Source: JANQGH01 sp039177555
GTDB lineage: Bacteria; Pseudomonadota; Alphaproteobacteria; DSM-16000; Inquilinaceae
Length of the DNA: 64,000 nucleotides
Reading direction: 5' to 3'
Assembly (NCBI GenBank): GCA_039177555.1
Contig: JBCDFV010000006.1
Coordinates: 78,953 to 142,952 of the forward strand
Shown: one piece after another, positions 8,482 to 17,532 of the stretch
How the letters are laid out: each line of letters starts with the position of its first letter
How positions within the stretch are numbered: the stretch's first letter is position 1
Translations under genes and position numbers: made by a program
Notes under the pieces: generated by a model
What the model saw: only the letters and a program-made list of their open reading frames with translations
What the model was told of the DNA's origin: nothing
The model's database searches: none

Positions 8482-10710
8482 CTAGCGGCGCGATAGGCGC
8501 AGCGCGTTCATCACCACCACGATCGAACTCAACGACATGGCGATGGCCGCGATCAACGGCGTGACGAACCCGGCCACTGCGATCGGCACGGTGATGACGT
8601 TATAGCCGAAGGCGAGCGCGAAATTCTGGGTCACCAGGCGGGCGGACCTGTCGGCGGTTTGCCGCACGGTCAACACCGGCGCCAACGCCTCGCCCTGGAA
8701 GACGAAATCGGCCGCCGTCTGGGCGATGTCCGACGCGCTGGTCGGCGAGAGGGAGACCGTGGCCGCCGCGAGCGCCGGTGCGTCGTTCAGCCCATCGCCC
8801 ACCATCATCACGCGCCGGCCGGCCTCGGTCAGCGCGTTCAGCCGGGCAACCTTGTCCGCCGGTGTCGCTGCCGCCGTCCATCGCTCGATGCCGGCGTCAC
8901 GGGCCACCGGGCCGACGGCGGCAGTCCGGTCGCCGGAAATCAGCTCGACCTCGATGCCTTGCGCCTTTAGCGTCGCGACCACGTCGGCCGCGTCGGACCG
9001 CACTTGATCCTCAAAGGCAAAACGGATGGGCGCCTGGCCGGGCCGGCTGAGCCAGAGCTCCATGCCCGCCTCCCGGTCATCCTCGGCGACGCCGCAATAG
9101 CGACGGCTGCCCATCCGGATCTCGCCCTCCGCGATTTCACGGCGCAGCCCCTGCCCCGGCACCTCCTCGACGCCATCGACCGGTTCGGCGTTCGGCGCCG
9201 CGCGGACCAGGGCGCGTGCCAAGGGATGGCGGCTGGACTGGGCCAGTGACGCGGCGTCGGCGAGTGCCGTAGGATCGGCGGTGTCGGCGTCAATCAATGA
9301 GGGGCGGCCAAGGGTCAGCGTGCCGGTCTTGTCGAAGACCACGGTGTCGATGTTGGCGGCCCGTTCCAGCGCAGAGCTGGACTTCACCAGGATGCCGCGC
9401 TTCATCAGGCGCGAGGTGGCGATCACCTGGACGACCGGCACCGCCAGGCCCAGCGCACAGGGGCAGGTGACGATCAGCACCGAGATCGCGATCAACAGCG
9501 CCGGCTGCCAGGCCAGGCCGATGATCAGCCACCAACCAAGGAAGGTGCCCAGCGCCAGCAAATGCACGACGGGCGCGTAGAGCCGGCTGATCCGGTCGGC
9601 GATGCCGACGAAGCGGGCCTTGCCCTGCTCCGCCGCCTCCATCAGGCGGACGATTTCCGATAGCAGCGTATCGTCGCCGACCGCATCGGCCGTGAGGCGC
9701 AGCGGCGCGCCGAGATTGACCGTGCCGGCGAACACCCGGTCGCCGGCCTTCACCGGGCGCGGCAGGGTCTCGCCGGTGATCAGACTGGTGTCGAGCTCCG
9801 ACAATCCGTGTGCGACCGTGCCGTCGATGCCGATCCGCTCGCCTGCCGCAACCAGGACCGTCATGCCCGGGGCGACCTGCTCGGCGGGCACGGTTCTGGT
9901 CTCGCCGCCCATCAGGACGGTGACCGACTGCGCACCCAGCGCCAACAGCCGTTCGGCGGCGGCGCGTGCCAGCCGACGGGCGCGGCGGTCGAGATAACGG
10001 CCGATCAAGAGGAAGAACAGCAGCGTGATCGCGCTGTCGAAATAGGCATGCGGCCCGCCGACGATGGTCTCGTGCAGGCTGATCGCCGCCGCCAGGACGA
10101 CGCCGAGCGTGATCGGCACATCCATGTTGGTGCGGCCATGACGCAGCGCGGACCAGGCGGAGTGGTAGAAGGGCCGCCCGGCGTAGAGCAGCGCGGGCAG
10201 CGCGATCAGGGCGGAGAACCAGTGCAGCAGGGTACGCGTCGCCTCGATCATGCCCTGGGCATGCCCGGCCCAGATCGCGACCGACAGCAGCATGACGTTG
10301 GCGGCGGCAAACCCGGCGACGGCAAGCGCCCGCAAAAGGCTCCGCTCGTCCTGGCTATCCGATTGCTGCAAGCGCTCCGGATCGTAGGGCACGGCGCCGA
10401 AGCCGATCTCGCCCAGCGACGCGACCAGATCGTTGCCAAGCGACGGCGCACCGTCCCAGGTGGCGGTCAGCCGCCGCGTGGTCATGTTCACCCTGGCGTC
10501 GACCATCCCCGGCAACGCCTTCGCCGCACGCTCGATCTTCGCGACGCAGCCGCCGCAATGGATGCCCTCGATCATCAGATGCAGCGTGCGTTTCCCGTCC
10601 GCCAGATCGATGACATAGGCGGTCACGTCCGGGTGGTCGGGATCACCCCGCCATTGCCGGCGCTTCGGCCGGTCGAGCCCAATGCTCGTGTCGGCGGCGG
10701 TGTCGGCCAT
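8482..10710 (-). CDS. ccoI: CcoI/FixI, copper-exporting P-type ATPase for cbb3 oxidase assembly
   Basis: 742 residues from the ATG at 10710. An N-terminal heavy-metal-associated domain contains the metal site CxxC in 'IEGIHCGGCVAKIERA'. Transmembrane helices follow, with the ion site 'CPCALGLAVP' (CPC motif), the phosphorylation loop 'DKTGTLT' and the hinge 'GDGLNDAPAL'. CcoI is a P1B-type ATPase that moves Cu out of the cytoplasm for delivery to the CuB centre of CcoN, with slow export kinetics. Its start overlaps the ccoH stop as TGATG, which indicates translational coupling. Long antisense frames across this gene are GC-driven shadows. Confidence 0.95.
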   Translation of the reverse strand: MADTAADTSIGLDRPKRRQWRGDPDHPDVTAYVIDLADGKRTLHLMIEGIHCGGCVAKIERAAKALPGMVDARVNMTTRRLTATWDGAPSLGNDLVASLGEIGFGAVPYDPERLQQSDSQDERSLLRALAVAGFAAANVMLLSVAIWAGHAQGMIEATRTLLHWFSALIALPALLYAGRPFYHSAWSALRHGRTNMDVPITLGVVLAAAISLHETIVGGPHAYFDSAITLLFFLLIGRYLDRRARRLARAAAERLLALGAQSVTVLMGGETRTVPAEQVAPGMTVLVAAGERIGIDGTVAHGLSELDTSLITGETLPRPVKAGDRVFAGTVNLGAPLRLTADAVGDDTLLSEIVRLMEAAEQGKARFVGIADRISRLYAPVVHLLALGTFLGWWLIIGLAWQPALLIAISVLIVTCPCALGLAVPVVQVIATSRLMKRGILVKSSSALERAANIDTVVFDKTGTLTLGRPSLIDADTADPTALADAASLAQSSRHPLARALVRAAPNAEPVDGVEEVPGQGLRREIAEGEIRMGSRRYCGVAEDDREAGMELWLSRPGQAPIRFAFEDQVRSDAADVVATLKAQGIEVELISGDRTAAVGPVARDAGIERWTAAATPADKVARLNALTEAGRRVMMVGDGLNDAPALAAATVSLSPTSASDIAQTAADFVFQGEALAPVLTVRQTADRSARLVTQNFALAFGYNVITVPIAVAGFVTPLIAAIAMSLSSIVVVMNALRLSRR

Positions 10711-11219
10711 CAGGGGGCCAGGTAGGTGCTCGTGTCGGCGCGCAAATGGTCGGTGCCGCGCGTGATGTCCATGCGCAGGTTCCACCTGCCGTCAAGCGGC
10801 ACCGGCACCAAGGCGCCGTAGACGCCATCGCCGCGATGGCTCAACTCAGCCGTGAAATCATGACCGTTATTGATCGGGCGGGTCAGGTGTACCGCGACCT
10901 GGGCATCCGTCACCGGCAGGCCGGTGTCATCCACCGCTTGCAGCTGGACATCGATGACACCCTCGCCCAGCGGTTCGGCGGCGGCCGCCAGGCGCCAGCC
11001 CAGCGCCTCCTGCGCCTCGCGTTCGGCCAAAATCTCGTTGTAGGCGAGGCCGCGATCGAAGGCACCATCAGTCGACAGCCCGTTAAAGCTGGACAGGGCG
11101 AACGACAGCATGATGCCGTTCACGGTCACAACAACCAGGAAGAAACCGACGAAACACCATGGAATCCATAGACTTTTTCGCGTCGGTTGATCTTCGACCT
11201 GAAATGATGAAGCGTTCAT
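10710..11219 (-). CDS. ccoH: CcoH/FixH, cbb3 oxidase assembly protein
   Basis: 169 residues. A short cytoplasmic N-terminus ('RKSLWIPWCFVGFFLVVVTVNGIML' region) leads into one membrane helix, then a periplasmic beta-sandwich-like FixH domain with the characteristic 'SSFNGLSTDGAFDRGLAYN' after the helix and 'GRWNLRMDITRGTDHLRAD' near the end. CcoH binds CcoP/CcoN during assembly and stays with the mature oxidase in Rhodobacter. The ATG overlaps the ccoG stop (ATGA at 11216-11219) and the gene's own stop overlaps ccoI, so ccoG-H-I are coupled. Confidence 0.93.
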   Translation of the reverse strand: MNASSFQVEDQPTRKSLWIPWCFVGFFLVVVTVNGIMLSFALSSFNGLSTDGAFDRGLAYNEILAEREAQEALGWRLAAAAEPLGEGVIDVQLQAVDDTGLPVTDAQVAVHLTRPINNGHDFTAELSHRGDGVYGALVPVPLDGRWNLRMDITRGTDHLRADTSTYLAP

Positions 11220-12691
11220 GGTTCCGGCCCTCTAAAGGCTTCCTCGCCGCGCACGGTCGCGCCGGTCGAGACATCGGTCAAGATGAAGTTAAGCGGCACA
11301 CGATCGGAGGTCAGGTCCGCCGCCGGGACGGTCACGAAGACGCGGTAACTGGCGATCGAATCCGGCTGTGCGGTCAGCGTCGCTTCGATGACATCGTCCA
11401 CGGCCTGGCCGGCGATGCTCATGGTCGCGCCCTCGATGCCGTCCAGGCCGAGCGTGTAGAGGCCCTCCTCATGGGTCTTGTTCAGAATGCGCACTTCATA
11501 GCCATTGCGGATGTCGCCATCCGACAGGGTCACGAACAGCGGGCTGCGGTCGTGGGCCAAAGTCAGCTCCACGGTCGAGCGGCTGGACAGACCGATCGCC
11601 ATGGCGCCGATCAGCAGCGCCAGGACCACGACATAGGCGATGGTGCGCGGCCGCACGATGCGCATGCGCTTAGGCTTGCCTTCGGCGGCGAGGGCCTGGT
11701 TGCGCTCACTGTCGAAGGTGATCAGCTCGCGCGGCCGGCCGACCTTGTCCATGATGTCGTTGCACGCGTCGATGCACAGGCCGCAGCCGATGCATTCAAG
11801 CTGGATGCCGTCGCGGATGTCGATGCCGGTGGGGCAGACGGACACGCAGGCCTTGCAGTCGATGCAATCACCCCGGTCGTCCCAGCTGGTGCCGCGCTTG
11901 TGCTTGCCGCGCGGATCGCCCCGCCAGGACTGGTAGGTCACGACCAGGCTGTCCTCGTCCAGCAAGGCGGCCTGAAAGCGCGGCCAGGGACACATGTAAG
12001 TGCAGACCTGCTCGCGCGCCCAGCCGGCCAGAAGGTAGGTCGTGGCCGTGAACAGGCCGACGAAGAAATAGCTGCCGACACCGGCCTGGCCGGTGAAGAA
12101 GTCGACCACGAAACTGGGCGCGTTCTGGAAGTACAGCACCCAGGCGCCGCCGGTGGCGAAGGCGATGATCAGCCAGACGGCGTGCTTGGAGACCTTTCGC
12201 GCCGCCTTGCCCGTCGTGATCCGCGCCTTGTCCAGCCGCATGCGGGCGTTGCGGTCGCCCTCGATCAGCCGTTCGACCCACATGAAAAGGTCGGTCCAGA
12301 CCGTCTGCGGGCAGGTAAAGCCGCACCAGATGCGCCCGAACAGGCTGGTCGCCAGGAACAGGCCCAGGGCCGCGACGATCAGAATGACCGTCAGGTAGTA
12401 GACCTCCTGCGGCCAGATCTCGATGAAGAAGAAATAGGCCCGCCGATTGGGCAAATCGATCAGGATGGCCTGGTCCGGCACGCCGGCACCGCGATCCCAG
12501 CGCAGCCAGGGCGCCAGATAGTAGATCGCCAGCAGGCCGATCAAGACCGCCCATTTGTAGCGCCGGACGACACCGGCGACCTTCTTGGGATAGACCTTGA
12601 CATGGCCCGCGAACAGCGGCGCCTTCTTCTGCTCCTCGCGCGACTGAACGTCTCCGGTGTCGGCGTAGAGCTGTGTTTGGTCGTCAGGCAT
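11216..12691 (-). CDS. ccoG: CcoG/RdxA/FixG, membrane ferredoxin-like cbb3 assembly protein
   Basis: 491 residues with about five membrane helices. Two clusters of the kind that bind [4Fe-4S] centres are visible: 'CIDCKACVSVCPTGIDIR' and 'CIGCGLCIDACND', and there are membrane-proximal Cys pairs in 'CGFTCPQTVW' and 'CTYMCPWPRFQ'. The C-terminal part is an immunoglobulin-like FixG_C domain outside the membrane. CcoG is proposed to reduce Cu(II) to Cu(I) for transfer into the cbb3 oxidase. It is encoded 52 bases downstream of ccoP and translationally coupled to ccoH. Confidence 0.95.
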   Translation of the reverse strand: MPDDQTQLYADTGDVQSREEQKKAPLFAGHVKVYPKKVAGVVRRYKWAVLIGLLAIYYLAPWLRWDRGAGVPDQAILIDLPNRRAYFFFIEIWPQEVYYLTVILIVAALGLFLATSLFGRIWCGFTCPQTVWTDLFMWVERLIEGDRNARMRLDKARITTGKAARKVSKHAVWLIIAFATGGAWVLYFQNAPSFVVDFFTGQAGVGSYFFVGLFTATTYLLAGWAREQVCTYMCPWPRFQAALLDEDSLVVTYQSWRGDPRGKHKRGTSWDDRGDCIDCKACVSVCPTGIDIRDGIQLECIGCGLCIDACNDIMDKVGRPRELITFDSERNQALAAEGKPKRMRIVRPRTIAYVVVLALLIGAMAIGLSSRSTVELTLAHDRSPLFVTLSDGDIRNGYEVRILNKTHEEGLYTLGLDGIEGATMSIAGQAVDDVIEATLTAQPDSIASYRVFVTVPAADLTSDRVPLNFILTDVSTGATVRGEEAFRGPEP

Positions 12692-12743
12692 CCGAAGCCC
12701 TCAAAAGGAGGGCAGCCTGCCGCCCTCCCTCAACGAAACGGTA

Positions 12744-13619
12744 TTACTCGCCCCCGCCCAGGCTGTGGACGTACAGCGTCAGCATGTTCAGCGTCGCCGG
12801 GTCCAGACGGCCGCCCCAGGCCGGCATCACGCCGTGTCGCGGGGCCGAGATTTGAGCCATGATTTCCTCAAGCTCGCCGCCATAGAGCCAAAGCTGGTCG
12901 TTCAACGCCGGCGATCCTTGTAGGCGGTCGCCGCTGCCGTCGTCCATGTGACAGAGCGCGCACTGTTCGGCATAAAGCGCAGCACCGCGTTCCGCCGCCT
13001 CCGGGTCCGGTGCCGCTTGCCCGGACAAGGTCAGGACGTAGTTGGCCACGTCACGGATCTGGTCACGGTCGAAGATGCCGAGCGTGCCGTAGGCCGGCAT
13101 CAGCGAGAAGCGCGTATCCGGGTTTTCCTCCCAGCGCACGCCGACGTCGAGCGTGTGGTGAATGTCCTCCATCGACCCACCCCAAAGCCAGACATCATCG
13201 GCCAGAACCGGGTAGTTGGCCTGCCCTGCCCCGCCTAGCCCGTGACACGGCGCGCAATTGTTGTTGTAGGCCGCCTCACCACCGGTCAGCGCGAACTGGA
13301 ACAGGTCCGGGTCCTCCGACAAGGCCGTCAGGTCGCTTTCGGCGATGGCGTCCAAGAATTGGGCCTGGGCCTGGCGGGCATCGGCGATCTGGTCTTCGAT
13401 GACCTCGCGCTGCTGGTAGCCCAGGATGCCGCCGAAATAGCCGTTCAGCCAGGGAATGGACGGATACAGAACAACCCAGACGGCCGAAAACACGATCGTG
13501 GCGTAGAAGATATAGAGCCACCAGCGCGGCAGTGGGTTGTTCAGCTCCTTAATGCCGTCCCACTCATGGCCGGTCGTTTCCGTGCCGGTCAGGGCGTCCT
13601 TTTCAACCTTGGTCGGCAT
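12744..13619 (-). CDS. ccoP: CcoP/FixP, diheme c-type subunit III of cbb3 oxidase
   Basis: 291 residues. An N-terminal membrane helix region ('WWLYIFYATIVFSAVWVVLYP', about residues 33-53) precedes two cytochrome c domains, each with a heme-binding CxxCH: 'CAPCH' at about residues 122-126 and 'CALCH' at about 220-224. The distal Met ligands are likely in 'SLMPAYG' and 'GVMPAWGG'. CcoP takes electrons from soluble or membrane cytochromes and passes them through CcoO to CcoN. It belongs to the ccoNOQP operon; ccoQ ends 5 bases upstream. Confidence 0.95.
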   Translation of the reverse strand: MPTKVEKDALTGTETTGHEWDGIKELNNPLPRWWLYIFYATIVFSAVWVVLYPSIPWLNGYFGGILGYQQREVIEDQIADARQAQAQFLDAIAESDLTALSEDPDLFQFALTGGEAAYNNNCAPCHGLGGAGQANYPVLADDVWLWGGSMEDIHHTLDVGVRWEENPDTRFSLMPAYGTLGIFDRDQIRDVANYVLTLSGQAAPDPEAAERGAALYAEQCALCHMDDGSGDRLQGSPALNDQLWLYGGELEEIMAQISAPRHGVMPAWGGRLDPATLNMLTLYVHSLGGGE

Positions 13620-13624
13620 GGCCT

Positions 13625-13795
13625 CTACTTCCTCTGTCCCACGTCATCCGGATCGTCGTCCTTAAGCGGGATCGACGCGGCGTCCTTCATCTTATTGCGG
13701 TTTCTCGGCAGATAGACCCAGACGATGGCGCCAACAAACAGCAGCAACAGCCAAACGACCCAAAGCTGTTTGATGACTTGATAGAATTCCACCAT
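13625..13795 (-). CDS. ccoQ: CcoQ/FixQ, small membrane subunit IV of cbb3 oxidase
   Basis: A 56-residue frame from the ATG at 13795 to TAG, in the gap between ccoO and ccoP. It has a single membrane helix ('QLWVVWLLLLFVGAIVWVY'), then the FixQ-like 'LPRNRNKMKDAASIPL' and an Asp-rich tail. CcoQ stabilises the interaction of CcoP with the CcoNO core. Position, size and the helix followed by a basic stretch leave little doubt. Confidence 0.92.
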   Translation of the reverse strand: MVEFYQVIKQLWVVWLLLLFVGAIVWVYLPRNRNKMKDAASIPLKDDDPDDVGQRK

Positions 13796-13805
13796 TGCCC
13801 GGCCC

Positions 13806-14528
13806 TCACTGGATCAGGTCTTCGGTCGAGTAGTCGGCGAAATCGACCATGCGTCCGAGGATCTGCAGATAGGCGATAATGGCGTCCAGCTCCGTCACCG
13901 CGTCCGGATTGCCGTCCAGGTCGCCGACCACGGCGCGCGGATAGCGCTCCAGCAGGTCGCGCGTATCGGCATCCGGCGTTGCCTGGGCGATCAGGTCGGC
14001 CTCGGCCGCCGCCAGCATCTCTTCGGTGTAAGGCACACCGATGAACTCCAGCGCCTCAAGATGGGCCCTGAACCCGTCGGCTTCGATCTCCCGCTCGGCC
14101 ATGAAACCGTAGGGCGGCATGATCGAGGCCGGCACCACCGAACGCGGGTCGATCATGTGCAGCGCGTGCCAGTCGTTCGAATAGCGGCCGCCGACCCGCG
14201 CCAGGTCCGGCCCGGTGCGCTTGGACCCCCATTGGAACGGATGGTCGTACATGCTCTCCGCAGCCAGACTGTAGGGCCCGTAGCGCTCCACCTCGTCGCG
14301 GAACGGTCGGATCATCTGGCTGTGGCAGTTGTAGCAGCCCTCGCGGATGTAGATGTCGCGACCGTAGAGCTCCAGCGGCGAATAGGGCCGCACGCCGTCC
14401 ACCGGCTCGATCGTGCTGTCGATCGTGTGCAGGGGCACCAGTTCGACAATGCCGCCGATCGATACCGTCACCAACGTCAGCGCAACCAGCCAGATGACGT
14501 TCTTTTCGGCTTTATCGTGAAGGCTCAT
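13806..14528 (-). CDS. ccoO: CcoO/FixO, monoheme c-type subunit II of cbb3 oxidase
   Basis: 240 residues. One N-terminal membrane helix ('VIWLVALTLVTVSIGGIVEL') is followed by the periplasmic cytochrome c domain. The heme motif CxxCH sits in 'REGCYNCHSQMIRPF' at about residues 65-69, and this whole string is diagnostic of CcoO. 'SIMPPYGFM' supplies the probable axial Met. CcoO passes electrons to heme b of CcoN. The gene starts 5 bases after the ccoN stop. Confidence 0.96.
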   Translation of the reverse strand: MSLHDKAEKNVIWLVALTLVTVSIGGIVELVPLHTIDSTIEPVDGVRPYSPLELYGRDIYIREGCYNCHSQMIRPFRDEVERYGPYSLAAESMYDHPFQWGSKRTGPDLARVGGRYSNDWHALHMIDPRSVVPASIMPPYGFMAEREIEADGFRAHLEALEFIGVPYTEEMLAAAEADLIAQATPDADTRDLLERYPRAVVGDLDGNPDAVTELDAIIAYLQILGRMVDFADYSTEDLIQ

Positions 14529-14533
14529 GACGC

Positions 14534-16048
14534 TTACTCCGCCGGGGCCGCGGCGGCTGGCGCCACCGGCTCGGGCTTTCTGTATTCTTCCTCAACCCTG
14601 ATGTCGCCGCGAATGGTGCGCCAGAGGTTGTAGACCATGATCAGCGCGCCGATCAGGAACAGGATGCCGCCCAGCGCCCGGATCAAATAGAAGGGGTGCA
14701 TGGCCTCGACAGTCTCGATGAACGAGTACTCCAGGAAGCCGAGGCTGTCGTAGGCGCGCCACATCAAGCCCTGCATGATGCCCGAGACCCACATCGCGGA
14801 GATGTAGAGCACGATGCCCACGGTCGCGATCCAGAAATGGTAGGATACCAGGCGCAGCGAGTAGAGTTCCGGCCGCTTCCAAAGCTTCGGCACCAGGTAG
14901 TAGATCGCGCCGAAGGAGATGAAGGCGACCCAGCCCAGCGCGCCGGAATGCACGTGGCCGACGGTCCAATCAGTGTAGTGGCTGAGCCCGTTCACCTGGC
15001 GGATGCTCATCAGCGGGCCTTCGAACGTGCTCATGCCGTAGAAGGCGATGGAGACCACCATCAGCCGGATGACCGGGTCGGTGCGCAGTTTGTCCCAGGC
15101 GCCCGACAGGGTCATGATGCCGTTGATCATGCCGCCCCATGAGGGCATCCACAGCATGACGGAAAACACCATGCCCAGGGTCTGCGCCCAGTCCGGCAGC
15201 GCGGTGTAGTGCAGATGGTGCGGGCCGGCCCAGATGTAGAGGAAGATCAAGGACCAGAAGTGGACGATCGACAGCCGGTAGGAATAGATCGGCCGGTTGG
15301 CGCGTTTGGGCACGAAGTAATACATGATGCCCAGGAAGCCGGCGGTCAGGAAAAAGCCGACCGCATTGTGGCCGTACCACCATTGGGTCAGGGCATCCTG
15401 GACACCTGAGAACAGAGAGTAGCTCTTGGTGCCCAGCAGGCTGACCGGGATCGCCAGATTGTTGACGATGTGCAAGACCGCAATCGTCAGGATGAAGGCA
15501 AGGAAGAACCAGTTGGCGACGTAGATGTGGGGTTCGCGGCGCTTGAACAGCGTCCCGGCGAAGACGACCAGATAGCAGACCCAGACGATGGTCAGCCACA
15601 GATCGACATACCATTCTGGCTCGGCATATTCGCGGCTTTGCGTGATGCCGAAGACATAGCCGAGCGCGGCCATGACGATGAACAGCTGATAGCCCCAGAA
15701 GATGAACAGCGCCAAGGCCCGGCCGCCGAACAGCGGCGCGTGGCAGGTGCGCTGAACCGTGTATAGCGAGGTCGCGAACAGCGCATTACCGCCGAACGCG
15801 AAGATCGCGGCGGAGGTGTGCAGCGGCCGAAGCCGGCCGAAGGTGGTGTATTCGAGGTCCAGATTCAGGACCGGGAAGGCCAACTGCAGGGCGATGAACA
15901 CCCCGACCGTGAAGGCCGCAACGCCCCAGAAGACCGCGGCCAGCGTAAACAGCCGGACCACGTCCTCGTTATAGCCGGTATGTGCTTCCAACCGGTCGTC
16001 GGCCGCGACCGTACCCGCGACCGTACCTGTTGCGACATCTGCCGCCAT
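14534..16048 (-). CDS. ccoN: CcoN/FixN, catalytic subunit I of cbb3 cytochrome c oxidase
   Basis: 504 residues from the ATG at 16048, preceded by GGAGG; an upstream in-frame extension to 16165 lacks conserved sequence. About twelve membrane helices. Heme-copper oxidase markers are visible: 'WWYGHNAVGFFLT' and 'WAGPHHLHYTALPDW' with CuB-ligand histidines, and 'HYTDWTVGHVHSGALGWV' with heme-ligand histidines and the conserved Tyr region. It reduces O2 to water with high affinity and pumps protons, supporting growth at low oxygen. It is the first gene of the minus-strand ccoNOQP operon; a perfect FNR/FixK box lies about 165 bases upstream of the start. Confidence 0.97.
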   Translation of the reverse strand: MAADVATGTVAGTVAADDRLEAHTGYNEDVVRLFTLAAVFWGVAAFTVGVFIALQLAFPVLNLDLEYTTFGRLRPLHTSAAIFAFGGNALFATSLYTVQRTCHAPLFGGRALALFIFWGYQLFIVMAALGYVFGITQSREYAEPEWYVDLWLTIVWVCYLVVFAGTLFKRREPHIYVANWFFLAFILTIAVLHIVNNLAIPVSLLGTKSYSLFSGVQDALTQWWYGHNAVGFFLTAGFLGIMYYFVPKRANRPIYSYRLSIVHFWSLIFLYIWAGPHHLHYTALPDWAQTLGMVFSVMLWMPSWGGMINGIMTLSGAWDKLRTDPVIRLMVVSIAFYGMSTFEGPLMSIRQVNGLSHYTDWTVGHVHSGALGWVAFISFGAIYYLVPKLWKRPELYSLRLVSYHFWIATVGIVLYISAMWVSGIMQGLMWRAYDSLGFLEYSFIETVEAMHPFYLIRALGGILFLIGALIMVYNLWRTIRGDIRVEEEYRKPEPVAPAAAAPAE

Positions 16049-16206
16049 TACCAGCCTCCACCCTCTCTCAAATCGACATCGCCCGCCCGCCCCGCGGACA
16101 AGCCAGGAATCAGCTTGCCACACGGTCGGGGTTGCAGCCCACACCTCTCCTGCGCATGGCCGCAATTGGTTGACGCGATAATTGCTGAGTCGGATGTTAA
16201 AAGGCC

Positions 16207-16220
16207 TTGATGCAGATCAA
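16207..16220. promoter_or_regulatory. FNR/FixK-type anaerobox upstream of ccoN
   Basis: The site TTGATGCAGATCAA matches the consensus TTGAT-N4-ATCAA exactly. Its centre (16213.5) lies about 33 bases from the centre of an AATTAT sequence at 16178-16183 on the minus strand, the spacing expected when FNR sits at -41.5 and AATTAT serves as the -10 element. That would place the ccoN transcript start near 16172. On the plus strand a TAGTAG at 16241-16246 could give a weaker start toward the DUF2189 gene. The rest of the 16049-16360 gap has no other named feature. Control by an oxygen-responsive Fnr/FixK protein is inferred; no such gene is in the window. Confidence 0.85.
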
Positions 16221-16360
16221 ACCTGGTGACGGGCGAATCCTAGTAGCATCCGGCCCCGAACCGCCTGAGCGCAGTGTTTGACCGCACCAGCGTCTGGCTG
16301 AATCATTGTCTAGAGCACTGGCTGACTGAATCAGGGCGGCACAAGAATGAGGTCCAGCGT

Positions 16361-17155
16361 ATGAGCGATACGATGACGACGATGCCGCGGGCCAGCGGCC
16401 CGATCATCAACACGATCTATCGGGACCGACCCTGGGCCTGGCTGGCGCAAGGCTGGCGGGACCTCATGGCCGCGCCGGGCGTTGGCCTCGTCTGGGGGCT
16501 GGTCTTCGCGCTGATCGGCGTCGTGCTGACGGTGCTGTCCTGGGTCTATCAGGTCTATTATCTCACCTATCCGCTGATGGCGGCGTTCCTGCTGTTCGGG
16601 CCGATCGTCGCGGTCGGGCTTTACGACACGAGCCGGCGTCTGGCAGCGGGCGAACCAGTCAGCTTCGGCACGTCCGTCGCCGCCTTGCGCACCAACACCA
16701 CGCAGATCCTGCTGATGGGCGTGGTGTTGCTGCTGATCTCGATCGCCTGGGTACGCCTGGCCTCGCTGCTGTTCATGTTGTTTTTCTTCGAGTTCAACGC
16801 CGCGCCGGAGCCGATGTCGATGCTGCAGGCGTTGATCAGCGTCGAGGCCATCCCCTTCCTGATCGTCGGCAACGCCATCGGCGCCGTGTTGGCGCTGTTC
16901 ACCTTCGCGGTCTCGGCCATCTCGATCCCCCTGCTGCTCGATCGGCCAAATACCCACGTGATGACGGCGGTGATTACCTCATGGCGGGCGGTTGCGGAGA
17001 ATTTCTGGACCATGCTGTTGTGGGCCTGGCTGATCGCGATCTTCATCGGCGTCGGTCTGGTGACCGGCTTTATCGGCCTGATCATCACCTTGCCGTTGAT
17101 CGGCCACGCCAGTTGGGCCGCCTACAAGGATCTGGTCACATGGCCGGACGAGTGA
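16361..17155 (+). CDS. DUF2189 family integral membrane protein
   Basis: 264 residues from the ATG at 16361 (a longer frame from 16274 lacks conserved sequence). The protein has about six hydrophobic segments in three pairs, beginning 'GVGLVWGLVFALIGVVLTVLS' and including 'ILLMGVVLLLISIAWVRLASLL'. 'YPLMAAFLLFGPIVAVGLYD' and the ending 'LPLIGHASWAAYKDLV' are typical of DUF2189. Function is not known. It is divergent from ccoN and shares the intergenic region holding the FNR box. That suggests expression under low oxygen and perhaps a link to respiration, but this is inference. A small membrane protein gene follows 24 bases downstream. Confidence 0.8.
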   Translation: MSDTMTTMPRASGPIINTIYRDRPWAWLAQGWRDLMAAPGVGLVWGLVFALIGVVLTVLSWVYQVYYLTYPLMAAFLLFGPIVAVGLYDTSRRLAAGEPVSFGTSVAALRTNTTQILLMGVVLLLISIAWVRLASLLFMLFFFEFNAAPEPMSMLQALISVEAIPFLIVGNAIGAVLALFTFAVSAISIPLLLDRPNTHVMTAVITSWRAVAENFWTMLLWAWLIAIFIGVGLVTGFIGLIITLPLIGHASWAAYKDLVTWPDE

Positions 17156-17179
17156 GTTTCTGGAACGGGGAACGCAGCC

Positions 17180-17371
17180 ATGGGTAACTATGTTTTTGGG
17201 GGTGTGATGGCCCTCCTCGCACTGCTGGGCCTGTTCATGGCCGCCGGCGCGCAGGACGGGTTCTTCCGGTTCAGCGGTTTCTTGATCTTCGGCTTTGGTG
17301 TGTTCTTCATCTTCGGCCTGATTCGTCACACGGTCGGCAACGAGCACAAGGGCGACCGCGGTCCCGGCTAA
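17180..17371 (+). CDS. Small two-helix membrane protein of unknown function
   Basis: 63 residues with two hydrophobic helices, 'YVFGGVMALLALLGLFMAAG' and 'FSGFLIFGFGVFFIFGLI', joined by a short loop ('AQDGFFR') and ending in a charged tail. It lies 24 bases after the DUF2189 gene and is probably cotranscribed with it. I recognise no named family. Its regular membrane topology and tight spacing support it as a real gene. The 161 bases that follow (17372-17532) hold no clear terminator. Confidence 0.7.
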   Translation: MGNYVFGGVMALLALLGLFMAAGAQDGFFRFSGFLIFGFGVFFIFGLIRHTVGNEHKGDRGPG

Positions 17372-17532
17372 GCCCCTGACGCGGCGGGATTAACCTATAC
17401 CGAGGCTCTGGCGCCAGACCTGCTCTTAGGCTTCTGGGCAAACGTTTCTTTGACGCGCTTCTCCGCATAAGGCAGTGCGCACCGGTGAATTCGCGGACCG
17501 GTGCCCATGCCTTGGAAAAGGAGAACACAGCG

